Source: Bacteroidales bacterium
GTDB taxonomy: Bacteria; Bacteroidota; Bacteroidia; Bacteroidales; UBA3663
NCBI GenBank assembly: GCA_016293065.1
Contig: JAEDEY010000054.1
Location: forward strand, 1-13,983
DNA length: 13,983 nt
Reading direction: 5' to 3'
Shown: piece by piece, positions 1 to 7,400 of the stretch
Numbering within the stretch: the first letter of the stretch is position 1
How the letters are laid out: each line of letters opens with the position of its first letter
The notes under the pieces: generated by a model
What the model saw: the letters and a program-made list of their open reading frames with translations, nothing else
Told to the model about the DNA's origin: nothing
The model's database searches: none
Made by a program: the position numbers and the translations under genes

Positions 1-2
1 CT

Positions 3-668
3 GAAAACCAGCGCGAGGAACTTGATGGCTTCAACCTTCGTCAGGGTATGAAGCGCCCTTATGTCATGCTCGTGGTAGGTGTCAATGGAGTAGGCAAGAC
101 TACTACTATCGGTAAGCTTGCCTATCAGTTCAAGAAAGCGGGCAATAAGGTTATTCTTGGTGCTGCCGATACTTTCCGTGCAGCTGCTATCGACCAGCTT
201 CAGATCTGGGGTGACCGTGTAGGCGTGCCTGTGGTGCGTCAGCAGATGGGCAGCGATCCAGCCAGTGTGGCTTTCGACGCTGTGAGTCATGCTGTCAAGG
301 AGAATGCCGATGTGGTGATCATCGACACAGCAGGTCGTCTGCACAATAAGGTGGGACTGATGAATGAGTTGGGCAAGATACGCAAGGTCATCTCAAAGGT
401 CGTGACCGATAGCGAGCCAGAGGTGCTGCTCGTGCTCGATGGCAGTACCGGTCAGAATGCTTTCGAGCAGGCAAAGCAGTTTGCAGCTGTGACCGATGTC
501 TCTGCTTTGGCGATAACCAAGCTCGACGGTACAGCTAAGGGAGGCGTAGTGATTGGCATCAGCGACCAGCTCCGTACTCCTGTTCGTTATATTGGTCTTG
601 GTGAGGGGCTCGATGATCTTCAGATCTTCAACAACCGTGCATTCGTAGATAGTCTCTTTGGAAAATGA
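3..668 (+). CDS. ftsY: Signal recognition particle receptor FtsY, 3' part
   Basis: FtsY is the SRP receptor GTPase that docks ribosome-SRP complexes at the inner membrane. The gene enters from the left edge: codons before the ATG at 48 are open and read ENQREELDG, so that ATG is internal. The visible 221 residues carry most of the NG GTPase domain: P-loop GVNGVGKTTT (from base 78), DTFRAAAIDQL, the DTAGR switch motif, TKLDGTAKGG, and the closing PVRYIGLGEGLDDLQIF block typical of FtsY rather than Ffh. The N-terminal acidic/membrane-binding region is outside the window. The stop overlaps the rimO start by 4 bases (ATGA), so the two are probably translationally coupled. Identification is firm. 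Confidence 0.97.
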   Translation, partial: ENQREELDGFNLRQGMKRPYVMLVVGVNGVGKTTTIGKLAYQFKKAGNKVILGAADTFRAAAIDQLQIWGDRVGVPVVRQQMGSDPASVAFDAVSHAVKENADVVIIDTAGRLHNKVGLMNELGKIRKVISKVVTDSEPEVLLVLDGSTGQNAFEQAKQFAAVTDVSALAITKLDGTAKGGVVIGISDQLRTPVRYIGLGEGLDDLQIFNNRAFVDSLFGK

Positions 669-1969
669 TAAAGAACAGAATTGACCTCATAACAATGGGG
701 TGTAGCAAGAACCTCGTCGATAGCGAGCGTCTGATGGGGCAGCTTGCTGCTTGTGGCTACAAGATGTTCCACGATGCTGATGATGTCAAGGGCGAGATAG
801 TCATTGTCAATACCTGTGGCTTTATCGGTGATGCCAAGGAGGAGAGCATCAACATGATATTGGAACTGAGCGAGGCGAAGAAACGCCGAAAGATTGGTCA
901 GATCTTTGTCATGGGCTGCCTTTCTGAGCGTTATCGCACTGAACTGCTTGAAGAGATTCCAGAAATAGACCGGATATATGGCAAGTTCGACTGGAAGCAG
1001 ATTCTTGCTGATCTCGGTCATCGCTGGGACGATTCGCTCAAGGCAAAGCGTTTCCGTACCACTCCGTCGCATTACGAATATATCAAGATAGGAGAGGGCT
1101 GCAACCGAATGTGCGCCTACTGTGCCATTCCGCTTATTACAGGTCGCTACAAGTCTCGTCCTATCGAAGAGATAGTCGAAGAGATCAGTGCTTTCGTTGC
1201 CAATGGAGTGCATGAGTTCCAGCTCATAGCTCAGGATCTGACGGGCTATGGCAAGGATCTTTATGGTAGATTCAATATCGCTGAACTTGTCGAGAAGATT
1301 GCACAGATCCCCGGAGTCGAGTGGATTCGCCTTCATTATGCCTATCCAAACGATTTCCCTCTCGACCTCTTGCCTGTGATGGCCAAATATCCTAATGTCT
1401 GCAAGTATCTCGATATTGCACTGCAGCATGCTTCCGACCATGTGCTCGACCGAATGCTGCGCCATGTCACTTGCAAGGAAACAGAGGAACTTTTAGCTCG
1501 TATCCGAAAGGAAGTTCCTGGCATTCATCTTCGTACTACGCTCATGGTAGGTTTCCCGGGCGAGACCGAAGAGGACTTCGAGTTTCTTGTCGATTTCGTG
1601 AAGCGTCAGCGTTTCGAACGCATGGGAGCGTTTGCCTATAGTGAGGAAGAAGGTACATATTCCGCACGTCATTATGACGATGATGTCCCTGCCGATGTCA
1701 AGCAGAGCCGTCTTGATAAGCTCATGGCTGTTCAGGAGGAGATAACTGCAGAGATTCAGGAAGAGAAGGTCGGCAAGGTGCTTAAGGTCGTGATCGATCG
1801 TGAAGAAGGCGACTATTACGTGGGACGTACAGAATATGATTCGCCAGAGGTTGATCTTGAAGTTCTTGTTGCAGTCGATTCCTGCGATATGGAAGTGGGT
1901 CAATTCTATAATGTGAAGATCAAGTCGGCAGGTGTCTATGAGCTGATTGGAGAGCTTGTGACCGAATGA
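665..1969 (+). CDS. rimO: Ribosomal protein S12 methylthiotransferase RimO
   Basis: RimO is a radical-SAM enzyme with two iron-sulfur clusters that methylthiolates a conserved Asp of ribosomal protein S12. The 434-residue product has normal family length. The N-terminal MTTase domain shows its three cluster cysteines, C13 (TMGCSKNLVDSERL), C51 (VNTCGFI) and C85 (VMGCLSERY). The radical-SAM motif follows with C146, C150 and C153 (GEGCNRMCAYCAIP). LRTTLMVGFPGETEEDF and MGAFAYSEEEGT are RimO-type blocks, and about residues 365-432 are the substrate-binding TRAM domain. MGCSKN near the start and the S12-type C-terminal region favour RimO over MiaB. It starts inside the ftsY stop codon and ends before a hairpin shared with the convergent S4-domain gene. 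Confidence 0.96.
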   Translation: MIKNRIDLITMGCSKNLVDSERLMGQLAACGYKMFHDADDVKGEIVIVNTCGFIGDAKEESINMILELSEAKKRRKIGQIFVMGCLSERYRTELLEEIPEIDRIYGKFDWKQILADLGHRWDDSLKAKRFRTTPSHYEYIKIGEGCNRMCAYCAIPLITGRYKSRPIEEIVEEISAFVANGVHEFQLIAQDLTGYGKDLYGRFNIAELVEKIAQIPGVEWIRLHYAYPNDFPLDLLPVMAKYPNVCKYLDIALQHASDHVLDRMLRHVTCKETEELLARIRKEVPGIHLRTTLMVGFPGETEEDFEFLVDFVKRQRFERMGAFAYSEEEGTYSARHYDDDVPADVKQSRLDKLMAVQEEITAEIQEEKVGKVLKVVIDREEGDYYVGRTEYDSPEVDLEVLVAVDSCDMEVGQFYNVKIKSAGVYELIGELVTE

Positions 1970-2001
1970 GCATCGGTCGCTAAGTCTTTGTGATAATAAA
2001 T

Positions 2002-2040
2002 AAAAATGACAGCAAGGCAATGTGCTCTGCTGTCATTTTT
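2002..2040. terminator. Bidirectional intrinsic terminator between rimO and the S4-domain gene
   Basis: A perfect 13-bp stem (2002-2014 with 2028-2040, arms AAAAATGACAGCA and TGCTGTCATTTTT) encloses a 13-base loop. The right arm runs into more T residues on the plus strand, and the left arm gives a T-rich run on the minus strand. It sits between two convergent stop codons, so it can serve both genes. Confidence 0.88.
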
Positions 2041-2051
2041 TTTTCATTCAC

Positions 2052-2714
2052 TTATTTCTTCTTTTTCCAAGGTCTCTTTGGTGCAGCCTTCTTGGCACGG
2101 AGGCTGGCAGCCTTAGGATTCACACCTTCCACGCGACGTTCCTTTAGGTCGTGAGCAGGATTGCTGAGTTTTGCCACAGCCTCGCTGAAGCTTTTGGCAC
2201 GACGGTTCTCATTGCGCACAGCCATCTTTTTCTCGACTTCCTTGTTTGCGGCCTGGACTGCAATGTTCTTGGCTTGTTTCTCTTCCGAACTGTGTCCGCG
2301 CGTCTTAATTGCCGCAGCACGAGAAGCCTCAGCCTTCAGCTGACCCAAAGTCTTTGTGCTGACCGACTTCTTGTTCTGATTCTTGCGACCATTGCGAAGC
2401 AGCTTGCTCTTAGGATTTTGTTTCAGAGCCTCAAGACGAGCTTCTTTTTCCATATTATGCTCAACCCACCAAGGAGTGTTTTCTGCTTGCTTGATCAATA
2501 CCTCCTTGTTGATGGCATTAGTCATTGGTTTATTTGGATCCACCAGTTGTCCATCTACAGTAACCTTGTCTTTCTCTGAGTCAATCTGCATACCTATGCG
2601 AGCAGGCAGTCCATTGACTTCCACTCGGCCTGTTTCTATCAGCTCGTCCACCTCACGGCGAGAGCAGACTCCAGATTCGCTTAAATACTTATTGATTCTC
2701 AATAATTTCTCCAT
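2052..2714 (-). CDS. S4-domain RNA-binding protein with long basic tail
   Basis: The first about 65 residues are an S4 RNA-binding domain of the type that starts RluB/RluF pseudouridine synthases: LLRINKYLSESGVCSRREVDELIE, then GRVEVNGLPARIG and KVTVDGQLV. The usual synthase catalytic domain should follow, but it is absent. Instead, after an NKP linker, about 150 residues are rich in Lys, Arg, Ala and Glu and end in RPWKKKK, without the catalytic Asp motif of pseudouridine synthases. This looks like an RNA- or ribosome-binding protein derived from a pseudouridine synthase; a catalytic role is unlikely from the sequence. The minus-strand ATG is at 2712-2714. The gene is divergent from the sulfatase-family gene and convergent with rimO. 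Confidence 0.85.
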   Translation of the reverse strand: MEKLLRINKYLSESGVCSRREVDELIETGRVEVNGLPARIGMQIDSEKDKVTVDGQLVDPNKPMTNAINKEVLIKQAENTPWWVEHNMEKEARLEALKQNPKSKLLRNGRKNQNKKSVSTKTLGQLKAEASRAAAIKTRGHSSEEKQAKNIAVQAANKEVEKKMAVRNENRRAKSFSEAVAKLSNPAHDLKERRVEGVNPKAASLRAKKAAPKRPWKKKK

Positions 2715-2755
2715 TTTTGTAAAATAATAATCTAAATATTTTGTTTTTTATGCCG

Positions 2756-2763
2756 CAAAGATA
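2756..2763 (-). promoter_or_regulatory. Candidate -7 box for the S4-domain gene
   Basis: Read on the minus strand this is TATCTTTG, a perfect match to the Bacteroidetes -7 consensus TAnnTTTG, about 42 bases upstream of the start codon. I find no well-spaced TTTG -33 element, so the call rests on the -7 box and its location. Confidence 0.5.
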
Positions 2764-2784
2764 CTCAAATTATTTGAAATTTAC

Positions 2785-2792
2785 TAACTTTG
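2785..2792 (+). promoter_or_regulatory. Candidate -7 box for the LTA-synthase-like gene
   Basis: TAACTTTG matches TAnnTTTG and lies 19 bases before the ATG at 2812, implying a very short leader. The expected -33 TTTG 19-21 bases upstream is not evident. It lies back to back with the minus-strand box at 2756-2763. Confidence 0.5.
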
Positions 2793-2811
2793 CGACAAAA
2801 TATGGTATAAA

Positions 2812-4689
2812 ATGAAAAAAAAGATAGCATTATATTTCGTTTTTGTGCTGCTTTTCATTGTGCAAAAGCCGCTTTTTATGCTCTATCATTGGGATGTCTT
2901 TTCTGTCTATGACTTCAGTCAATGGCTCAATGTCATTTGGTATGGATTACCTCATGACCTCACATGCGCAGGTTATGTCATGGCTTTGCCTTTTGTCTTG
3001 ACTCTTGTCGATATATGGATTCCTGGTCAGTGGCATGTCTTGTTCATGCGATGGTACCTGCGTCTCATCATCATTCCTCTGCTCTTGATTTTCTTTGTCG
3101 ATCTTGAGCTGTATTCTCATTGGGGATTCCGTATTGACTCGACTGCGCTTGGTTTCTTCCTCGACAATCCTGTTAGTGCCATAGGCTATGCTCCTGTGTG
3201 GGCTATCATTGTCTTTCCGCTGGTTTTGGCTGTTCTGTGGTGGTTGCTGCAAAAGGCATTGATCAGGTTCTATTCTCGTGATTATGAGTATCCTTTCGAC
3301 GTGCCTTTCCTCAATCAGCTTCTCCGACGTTCGGCTATTGCTATCTTGCTTTGCGGTTTGCTCTTTGTAGCCATCCGTGGAGGTGTTACCACATCGACCA
3401 TGAATGTCGGTCGTGTATATTTCAGCCAGGAGATGCCTCTCAATCAGGCTGCCACCAATCCGATGTTTAGTTTCTTCTCGTCATTGGGCAAGAAAGACCT
3501 GTCGAAGCAATATCGTTTCATGAGCGACGAGGAGGCCGAGGAGGCTATGCTCGATCTCTTGCGTCTCGGTGTCAATCAAGGGGATTCGACTGCCAATGCT
3601 TTCTCTCCGATTGACCGAGAACTGCTCAATACCGATCGGCCGAATATTCTGCTCGTGCTTCTTGAGAGTTTCAATGCTTCGGCTTGCACGGCTATCAATC
3701 CTGATGCCGACGCTCGCATTCTTCCGAATGTCAGCCGGCTCTATGGCGAAGGTATTGGATTCACCAATTTCTTTGCCAATAGCTTCCGTACCGACCGAGG
3801 CATAGTATCGATCTTGGCGAGCTATCCTGGTCAGCCGACTTATAGCGTCATGAAGGATCAGAACAAGTGCAACAATATGCAGCATCTGTCGAAACGCCTG
3901 AATGAGAACGGCTACAGCCTTCAGTATATCCATGGGGGAGATGTCGATTTTACAAATCAGAAAGGGTTCCTCCGTTCGGGCAACTTTATCGACATTGTGC
4001 GCGACACAGACTTCCCTATCACCGACCGTCTGTCGAAGTGGGGCGTTCCTGATGGCATTATGTTCGACTATACTTTCAACCTCATCACGAGTGAAGAGGC
4101 ACTCTCTGAGACTCAGCCATATTTCAAGGTGCTCCAGACCTTGAGCAGCCATGAGCCTTTCGACGTGCCATTCCATCGTCTCGACAATCCTTATTGCAAC
4201 AGTGCTGCTTATACCGATAGCTGCCTTGGTGCTTTCATCGATAGCCTGAAGGTTTCTCCAGCTTGGGACAACCTGCTTGTCATGATCTTGCCCGATCATT
4301 GTTATGCCAAGTATCCCGAGAACCTGCAAAACCACGAGCTCGCTCATTTCCGCATTCCTATGGTGTGGACTGGCGGTGCAGTCAAGCGTCCTCGCATCAT
4401 CAGCACCATCGCATCGCAGGTTGATATCACAGCAACCTTGCTCAGCCAGATGGGCATCACTCATGACGACTTCGTCTTCAGCAAAGACATAATGGATAGT
4501 CAGCTTCCTCACTTTGCATTCTATTCCTTCTCAGATGGTTTTGGCTTTGTGACCGATAGCTGTACCTATATTCAGGACAACAAGCGCGATGGCTTCGCCT
4601 TGAGCGACTCTCACGATCCAGAAGGCAAGGCAGAGCGTTGGGGTAAGGCATATCTCCAGCGCCTCTACGACGATCTGTCGGAAAGATGA
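2812..4689 (+). CDS. LTA synthase-like membrane sulfatase-fold phosphotransferase
   Basis: This 625-residue inner-membrane protein has about five hydrophobic helices in the first 190 residues (about 4-24, 53-70, 83-99, 124-147, 173-189), then a large soluble alkaline-phosphatase/sulfatase-fold domain facing the periplasm. Family active-site residues are visible: metal-binding E285 (LLVLLESFN), nucleophile T327 (NSFRTDRG), H447 (LSSHEPF) and metal-binding D495-H496 (ILPDHCYAKYP). HGGDVDFTNQKGF also matches the LTA synthase family. Gram-positive relatives build lipoteichoic acid; this organism should not make LTA, so the likely role is transfer of a phosphoglycerol-like or phosphoethanolamine-like group to an envelope glycan or lipid. 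The substrate is unknown. It appears monocistronic, and no clear terminator follows. Confidence 0.9.
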   Translation: MKKKIALYFVFVLLFIVQKPLFMLYHWDVFSVYDFSQWLNVIWYGLPHDLTCAGYVMALPFVLTLVDIWIPGQWHVLFMRWYLRLIIIPLLLIFFVDLELYSHWGFRIDSTALGFFLDNPVSAIGYAPVWAIIVFPLVLAVLWWLLQKALIRFYSRDYEYPFDVPFLNQLLRRSAIAILLCGLLFVAIRGGVTTSTMNVGRVYFSQEMPLNQAATNPMFSFFSSLGKKDLSKQYRFMSDEEAEEAMLDLLRLGVNQGDSTANAFSPIDRELLNTDRPNILLVLLESFNASACTAINPDADARILPNVSRLYGEGIGFTNFFANSFRTDRGIVSILASYPGQPTYSVMKDQNKCNNMQHLSKRLNENGYSLQYIHGGDVDFTNQKGFLRSGNFIDIVRDTDFPITDRLSKWGVPDGIMFDYTFNLITSEEALSETQPYFKVLQTLSSHEPFDVPFHRLDNPYCNSAAYTDSCLGAFIDSLKVSPAWDNLLVMILPDHCYAKYPENLQNHELAHFRIPMVWTGGAVKRPRIISTIASQVDITATLLSQMGITHDDFVFSKDIMDSQLPHFAFYSFSDGFGFVTDSCTYIQDNKRDGFALSDSHDPEGKAERWGKAYLQRLYDDLSER

Positions 4690-4713
4690 GTTTTTTAGGT
4701 AGCTTATGGGTGT

Positions 4714-4782
4714 TAACAGACAATAATTTTTGGCTGTAGAGAGAATTGAGAATCTTTAGAGTCAAATTTCATTTGTCTGTTA
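4714..4782. repeat. 10-bp perfect inverted repeat in the intergenic region
   Basis: TAACAGACAA at 4714-4723 is perfectly inverted as TTGTCTGTTA at 4773-4782, with a 49-base spacer. It lies between the sulfatase-family gene and the SPFH promoter. There is no T-tract after the right arm, so it does not look like a simple terminator. It could be a binding-site pair or chance. Confidence 0.4.
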
Positions 4783-4810
4783 TCTCCTGTTTATCTCTCA
4801 TTATCTCTCG
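4780..4810 (+). repeat. Three tandem TTATCTC repeats with a 10-11 base period
   Basis: TTATCTCCTG(T), TTATCTCTCA and TTATCTCTCG follow one another directly, ending about 45 bases upstream of the -33 box of the SPFH promoter. The period is about one helical turn, so the copies face the same side of the DNA. This is possible regulator-binding DNA; there is no other evidence of function. Confidence 0.45.
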
Positions 4811-4854
4811 CTATATCCCTATTTGTTAAATATCCTTAAATCTTATTGCTTTTA

Positions 4855-4887
4855 TTTGGAAGCAATTACAAATTATTCATATCTTTG
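4855..4887 (+). promoter_or_regulatory. Promoter of the SPFH/Arc unit
   Basis: TTTG (4855-4858), 21 bases, then TATCTTTG (4880-4887) is an excellent match to the Bacteroidetes primary sigma consensus. It predicts a start at about 4892-4895. This shows that the upstream in-frame ATG at 4846 cannot be the real start of the SPFH gene. Confidence 0.85.
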
Positions 4888-4894
4888 CAATATC

Positions 4895-4910
4895 AAAATG
4901 ATATCATTTT
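4895..4910. promoter_or_regulatory. Perfect 16-base palindrome at the predicted transcription start (candidate operator)
   Basis: AAAATGATATCATTTT is a perfect palindrome lying directly after the -7 box, where a bound repressor would block initiation. The second gene of the unit encodes an Arc-type DNA-binding protein, which makes autoregulation an attractive inference. Binding is not shown by the sequence. Confidence 0.55.
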
Positions 4911-4944
4911 TTATCGCATTATAGAACAATTTAATTTATTTGTT

Positions 4945-5901
4945 ATGGCAAAGAACATTTCAATCCATCAGGAACAGGAGTACAATGGCGGATACCTCAA
5001 TGGTTTCCTCATGATCTTTATCGACATCATTCTTTGGGTAGGTTTCGTAGCTCTCATTGTAGTGGGAGCCAACAATGAAAATCCATGGATATTCGCTTTG
5101 GCTGCTCTCGACTTCATCTCGGCTATCATCTTCAGTTGTGGTTTTGCCATGCTCGAGCCAAACGAGGCTAAGGTGCTCACTTTCTTCGGCAAGTATGTCG
5201 GCACATTCCGCAAGACAGGCTTCTATTGGATCAATCCTTTCATGAGTGTCAAGAACGTCTCTCTCCGTGCCCGCAATCTCAATGCTGAGCCAATCAAGGT
5301 CAACGACAAGACAGGTAACCCTATCCTCATTGGTCTTGTGGTGGTGTGGAAACTCAATGATACCTATAAAGCAATATTCGACATTGATACCGATGTGACC
5401 AACGTAGCACAGGCTGGCAATGCTGCGACAGCACGAATGAACAAGTTTGAGCGTTTCGTGGCAGTACAGAGCGATTCTGCTCTCCGTGAGGTTGCTGGTC
5501 TCTATGCCTACGACAATGAAGATACAAAGGACGATGAGGCAATCACCTTGCGAAGTGGTGCGGCTGAGATCAACGAGGTCTTGACCGATAAGCTCAATGA
5601 GCGTCTTGCAATGGCTGGTCTCGAAGTCATCGAGGCTCGTATCAACTACCTCGCCTACGCACCTGAGATTGCAGCCGTCATGCTTCGTCGCCAGCAGGCA
5701 GCAGCCATCATCACAGCCCGCGAGAAGATTGTCGATGGTGCTGTATCGATGGTCAAGATGGCTCTCGACAAGTTGTCGTCAGAACAGGTCGTTGAACTCG
5801 ACGACGAGAAGAAGGCTGCAATGGTCAGCAACCTGCTCGTTGTGCTCTGTGCAGATGAACCAGCCCAGCCTGTGATCAACTCTGGCACACTCAACCATTA
5901 A
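4945..5901 (+). CDS. SPFH-domain (band 7/prohibitin-like) membrane protein
   Basis: The start at 4945 (MAKNISIHQEQ) is chosen because the promoter -7 box lies at 4880-4887; the product is 318 residues. Two hydrophobic segments (about 18-38 and 43-64) anchor it. The SPFH domain follows: EPNEAKVLTFFGKYVGTFRKTGFYWINPF, then ARNLNAEPIKVNDKTGNPILIGLVVVWK. The later part is Ala/Glu-rich and helical (RRQQAAAIITAREKIVDGAVSMV), as in SPFH proteins that form membrane-associated rings or scaffolds, and it resembles the slipin-like proteins often annotated next to Arc-family genes. The precise cellular role is unknown. The ribbon-helix-helix gene begins 39 bases downstream, apparently on the same transcript. 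Confidence 0.88.
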   Translation: MAKNISIHQEQEYNGGYLNGFLMIFIDIILWVGFVALIVVGANNENPWIFALAALDFISAIIFSCGFAMLEPNEAKVLTFFGKYVGTFRKTGFYWINPFMSVKNVSLRARNLNAEPIKVNDKTGNPILIGLVVVWKLNDTYKAIFDIDTDVTNVAQAGNAATARMNKFERFVAVQSDSALREVAGLYAYDNEDTKDDEAITLRSGAAEINEVLTDKLNERLAMAGLEVIEARINYLAYAPEIAAVMLRRQQAAAIITAREKIVDGAVSMVKMALDKLSSEQVVELDDEKKAAMVSNLLVVLCADEPAQPVINSGTLNH

Positions 5902-5940
5902 TTCAAGATTCAACGCAATTAATATCCTTTTTTACCGATA

Positions 5941-6132
5941 ATGGCAGAAAAGAAAGAAAAAGAAAAGACCAAGTCGTTCATCTTGCGCATTGATGCACAG
6001 ACGATGGATGCCATTGAAGCATGGGCTGCTGACGAGTTCCGCTCAACCAACGGTCAGCTTCAATGGATCATAGCCGAAGCTTTGCGCAAAAGTGGACGCT
6101 TGAAGAAAAAGAAGACCCCAGATCTGGAATAA
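5941..6132 (+). CDS. Arc-type ribbon-helix-helix DNA-binding protein
   Basis: This 63-residue protein has a very basic N-terminus (MAEKKEKEKTK), then the ribbon-helix-helix pattern of Arc/MetJ proteins: beta strand SFILRIDAQ (about 12-20), helix A (TMDAIEAWAADEF), a short turn (RSTN), helix B (GQLQWIIAEALRKSGRL), and a basic tail. Such proteins dimerise and bind palindromic operators through the paired beta strands. It sits 39 bases after the SPFH gene and just before a strong terminator, so the two probably form one operon. The 4895-4910 palindrome is a candidate target. It has no toxin partner of recognisable type, so an antitoxin role is less likely. Confidence 0.85.
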   Translation: MAEKKEKEKTKSFILRIDAQTMDAIEAWAADEFRSTNGQLQWIIAEALRKSGRLKKKKTPDLE

Positions 6133-6135
6133 GAC

Positions 6136-6173
6136 GAAAACAGCCAAGCCGCATCAGCAGCTTGGCTGTTTTC
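6136..6173 (+). terminator. Intrinsic terminator after the SPFH/Arc unit
   Basis: A perfect 14-bp stem (6136-6149 with 6160-6173; arms GAAAACAGCCAAGC and GCTTGGCTGTTTTC) encloses a 10-base loop and has a T-rich right arm. It starts 4 bases after the Arc-type stop. The A-rich left arm could also stop minus-strand transcripts coming from prfB. Confidence 0.9.
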
Positions 6174-6190
6174 TGTGTCTATGCTCACAG

Positions 6191-6215
6191 TTAATAATTG
6201 TTCCGCAATTATTAA
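6191..6215 (-). terminator. AT-rich hairpin just after prfB
   Basis: TTAATAATTG (6191-6200) and CAATTATTAA (6206-6215) form a perfect 10-bp stem with a 5-base loop, 8 bases past the prfB stop. No T-tract follows on the minus strand, so it may be an RNA 3'-end structure or a protein site rather than a classical terminator. The 6136-6173 hairpin lies next downstream. Confidence 0.45.
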
Positions 6216-6223
6216 TCGAGGGG

Positions 6224-7333
6224 TCACTGTCCTCCAAACTCCATCAGATAAGCCTTGATGAAGCCGTCAATCTTGCCGTCCATCACGCCATTCACATCGC
6301 TTGTCTGGTAGCCAGTGCGATGATCCTTCACACGGCGGTCGTCGAAGACGTATGAGCGGATCTGAGAACCCCACTCGATCTTCTTCTTTCCAGCTTCGAT
6401 GGCAGCCTGCTTCTCACGGCGATGCTCGAGCTCGATGTTGTAGATCTGTGATTTCAGCAGCTGAAGAGCCATCTCACGGTTCTTAGGCTGATCGCGGGTC
6501 ACTGTACACGACTGCAACAATTCTGTCTCGACACCAGTATATGGGTCAAGGTACATATAGCGGGCACGCACACCCGATTCTACCTTGTTGACGTTCTGTC
6601 CGCCTGCACCACCCGAACGGAAGGTATCCCATGTCAGACGACCTGGGTCGATGGTCACCTCGATGGTGTCATCGATCATAGGGAATGCAAATACCGAAGC
6701 AAACGAAGTCATGCGCTTACCCTGTGCATTATAAGGAGAGACACGCACCAAGCGATGCACGCCATTCTCCGACTTCAGGTAGCCGAATGCCATGTCGCCC
6801 TCAATCTCGAGCGTGGTGCTCTTGATGCCCGCATCATCGCCTTCCACCAGATCCTGCACAGTCACCTTATAGCCGTGGTCTTCAGCATAGCGCATATACA
6901 ATCGCATCAATTGCTCTGCCCAGTCGTTAGCCTCGGTACCACCAGCACCAGCATTGATCTTGAGAATGCAGTTCATATTGTCTTCCTCGCCCTGCAGCAT
7001 GTTCTTCAGCTCAATCGACTCAAACAGTGCGATGGTCTTAGCATACAGCTCGTCAACCTCTGCCTCGGTCACGAGTTCTTCCTTGTAGAACTCAAAAGCA
7101 GTGGTGAGCTCGTCAACGTTGACTTTTGCTTCATTATACGCTTCTATCCAACGGCGAATACCTTTCACAACCTTCATCTGTGCCTCGGCAGCCTTCTGGT
7201 CTTCCCAGAAGCCTGGAGCCTGTGTGCGCAGTTCCTCTTCCTCGAGCTGGATCTTCTTGCTGTCTATGTCAAGGTAGCGGTGAAGGTCGGACAAACGGTC
7301 CTGTGTAGCCTTCAATTGTTCAATTGTTATCAT
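6224..7333 (-). CDS. prfB: Peptide chain release factor 2 (RF2), no programmed frameshift
   Basis: RF2 recognises UGA and UAA stop codons and triggers peptide release. The 369-residue product starts MITIEQLKA at 7331-7333; the frame is open for 53 more codons upstream, but the promoter lies in that stretch. The GGQ catalytic motif is at 244-246 (RSGGAGGQNVNKVESG). The stop-codon-reading loop is SPY at 199-201 where E. coli RF2 has SPF. The C-terminal WGSQIRSYVFDDRRVKDHRT block is typical of RF2. Many prfB genes have an in-frame UGA near codon 25 (CTT TGA C). Here the equivalent place reads CTT GAC (codons 21-22, 7268-7273) in one continuous frame, so autoregulatory frameshifting is absent. 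Identification is firm. Confidence 0.97.
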   Translation of the reverse strand: MITIEQLKATQDRLSDLHRYLDIDSKKIQLEEEELRTQAPGFWEDQKAAEAQMKVVKGIRRWIEAYNEAKVNVDELTTAFEFYKEELVTEAEVDELYAKTIALFESIELKNMLQGEEDNMNCILKINAGAGGTEANDWAEQLMRLYMRYAEDHGYKVTVQDLVEGDDAGIKSTTLEIEGDMAFGYLKSENGVHRLVRVSPYNAQGKRMTSFASVFAFPMIDDTIEVTIDPGRLTWDTFRSGGAGGQNVNKVESGVRARYMYLDPYTGVETELLQSCTVTRDQPKNREMALQLLKSQIYNIELEHRREKQAAIEAGKKKIEWGSQIRSYVFDDRRVKDHRTGYQTSDVNGVMDGKIDGFIKAYLMEFGGQ

Positions 7334-7354
7334 CTTATTTCTGTATTTTGGGCG

Positions 7355-7386
7355 CAAAGATATACAATTCTTTCGAAAAAAGCAAA
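7355..7386 (-). promoter_or_regulatory. prfB promoter
   Basis: On the minus strand: TTTG (7383-7386), 20 bases, TATCTTTG (7355-7362). This is a perfect Bacteroidetes promoter, about 22 bases upstream of the prfB ATG. It fixes the start at 7333 against longer in-frame options. Confidence 0.83.
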
Positions 7387-7400
7387 AAACATCGCAAAAG

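Noticed and set aside
620..1465. Long minus-strand open frame opposite rimO (281 codons)
   Set aside because: It lies antisense to a confidently identified conserved gene and its translation resembles no family; it is a by-product of rimO codon bias.
3481..4512. 343-codon minus-strand open frame opposite the sulfatase-family gene
   Set aside because: The plus strand has an intact catalytic domain with all active-site residues; the antisense product shows no domain and no promoter.
4846..4944. In-frame N-terminal extension of the SPFH gene
   Set aside because: The promoter boxes at 4855-4887 lie inside it, so transcripts start downstream of that ATG.
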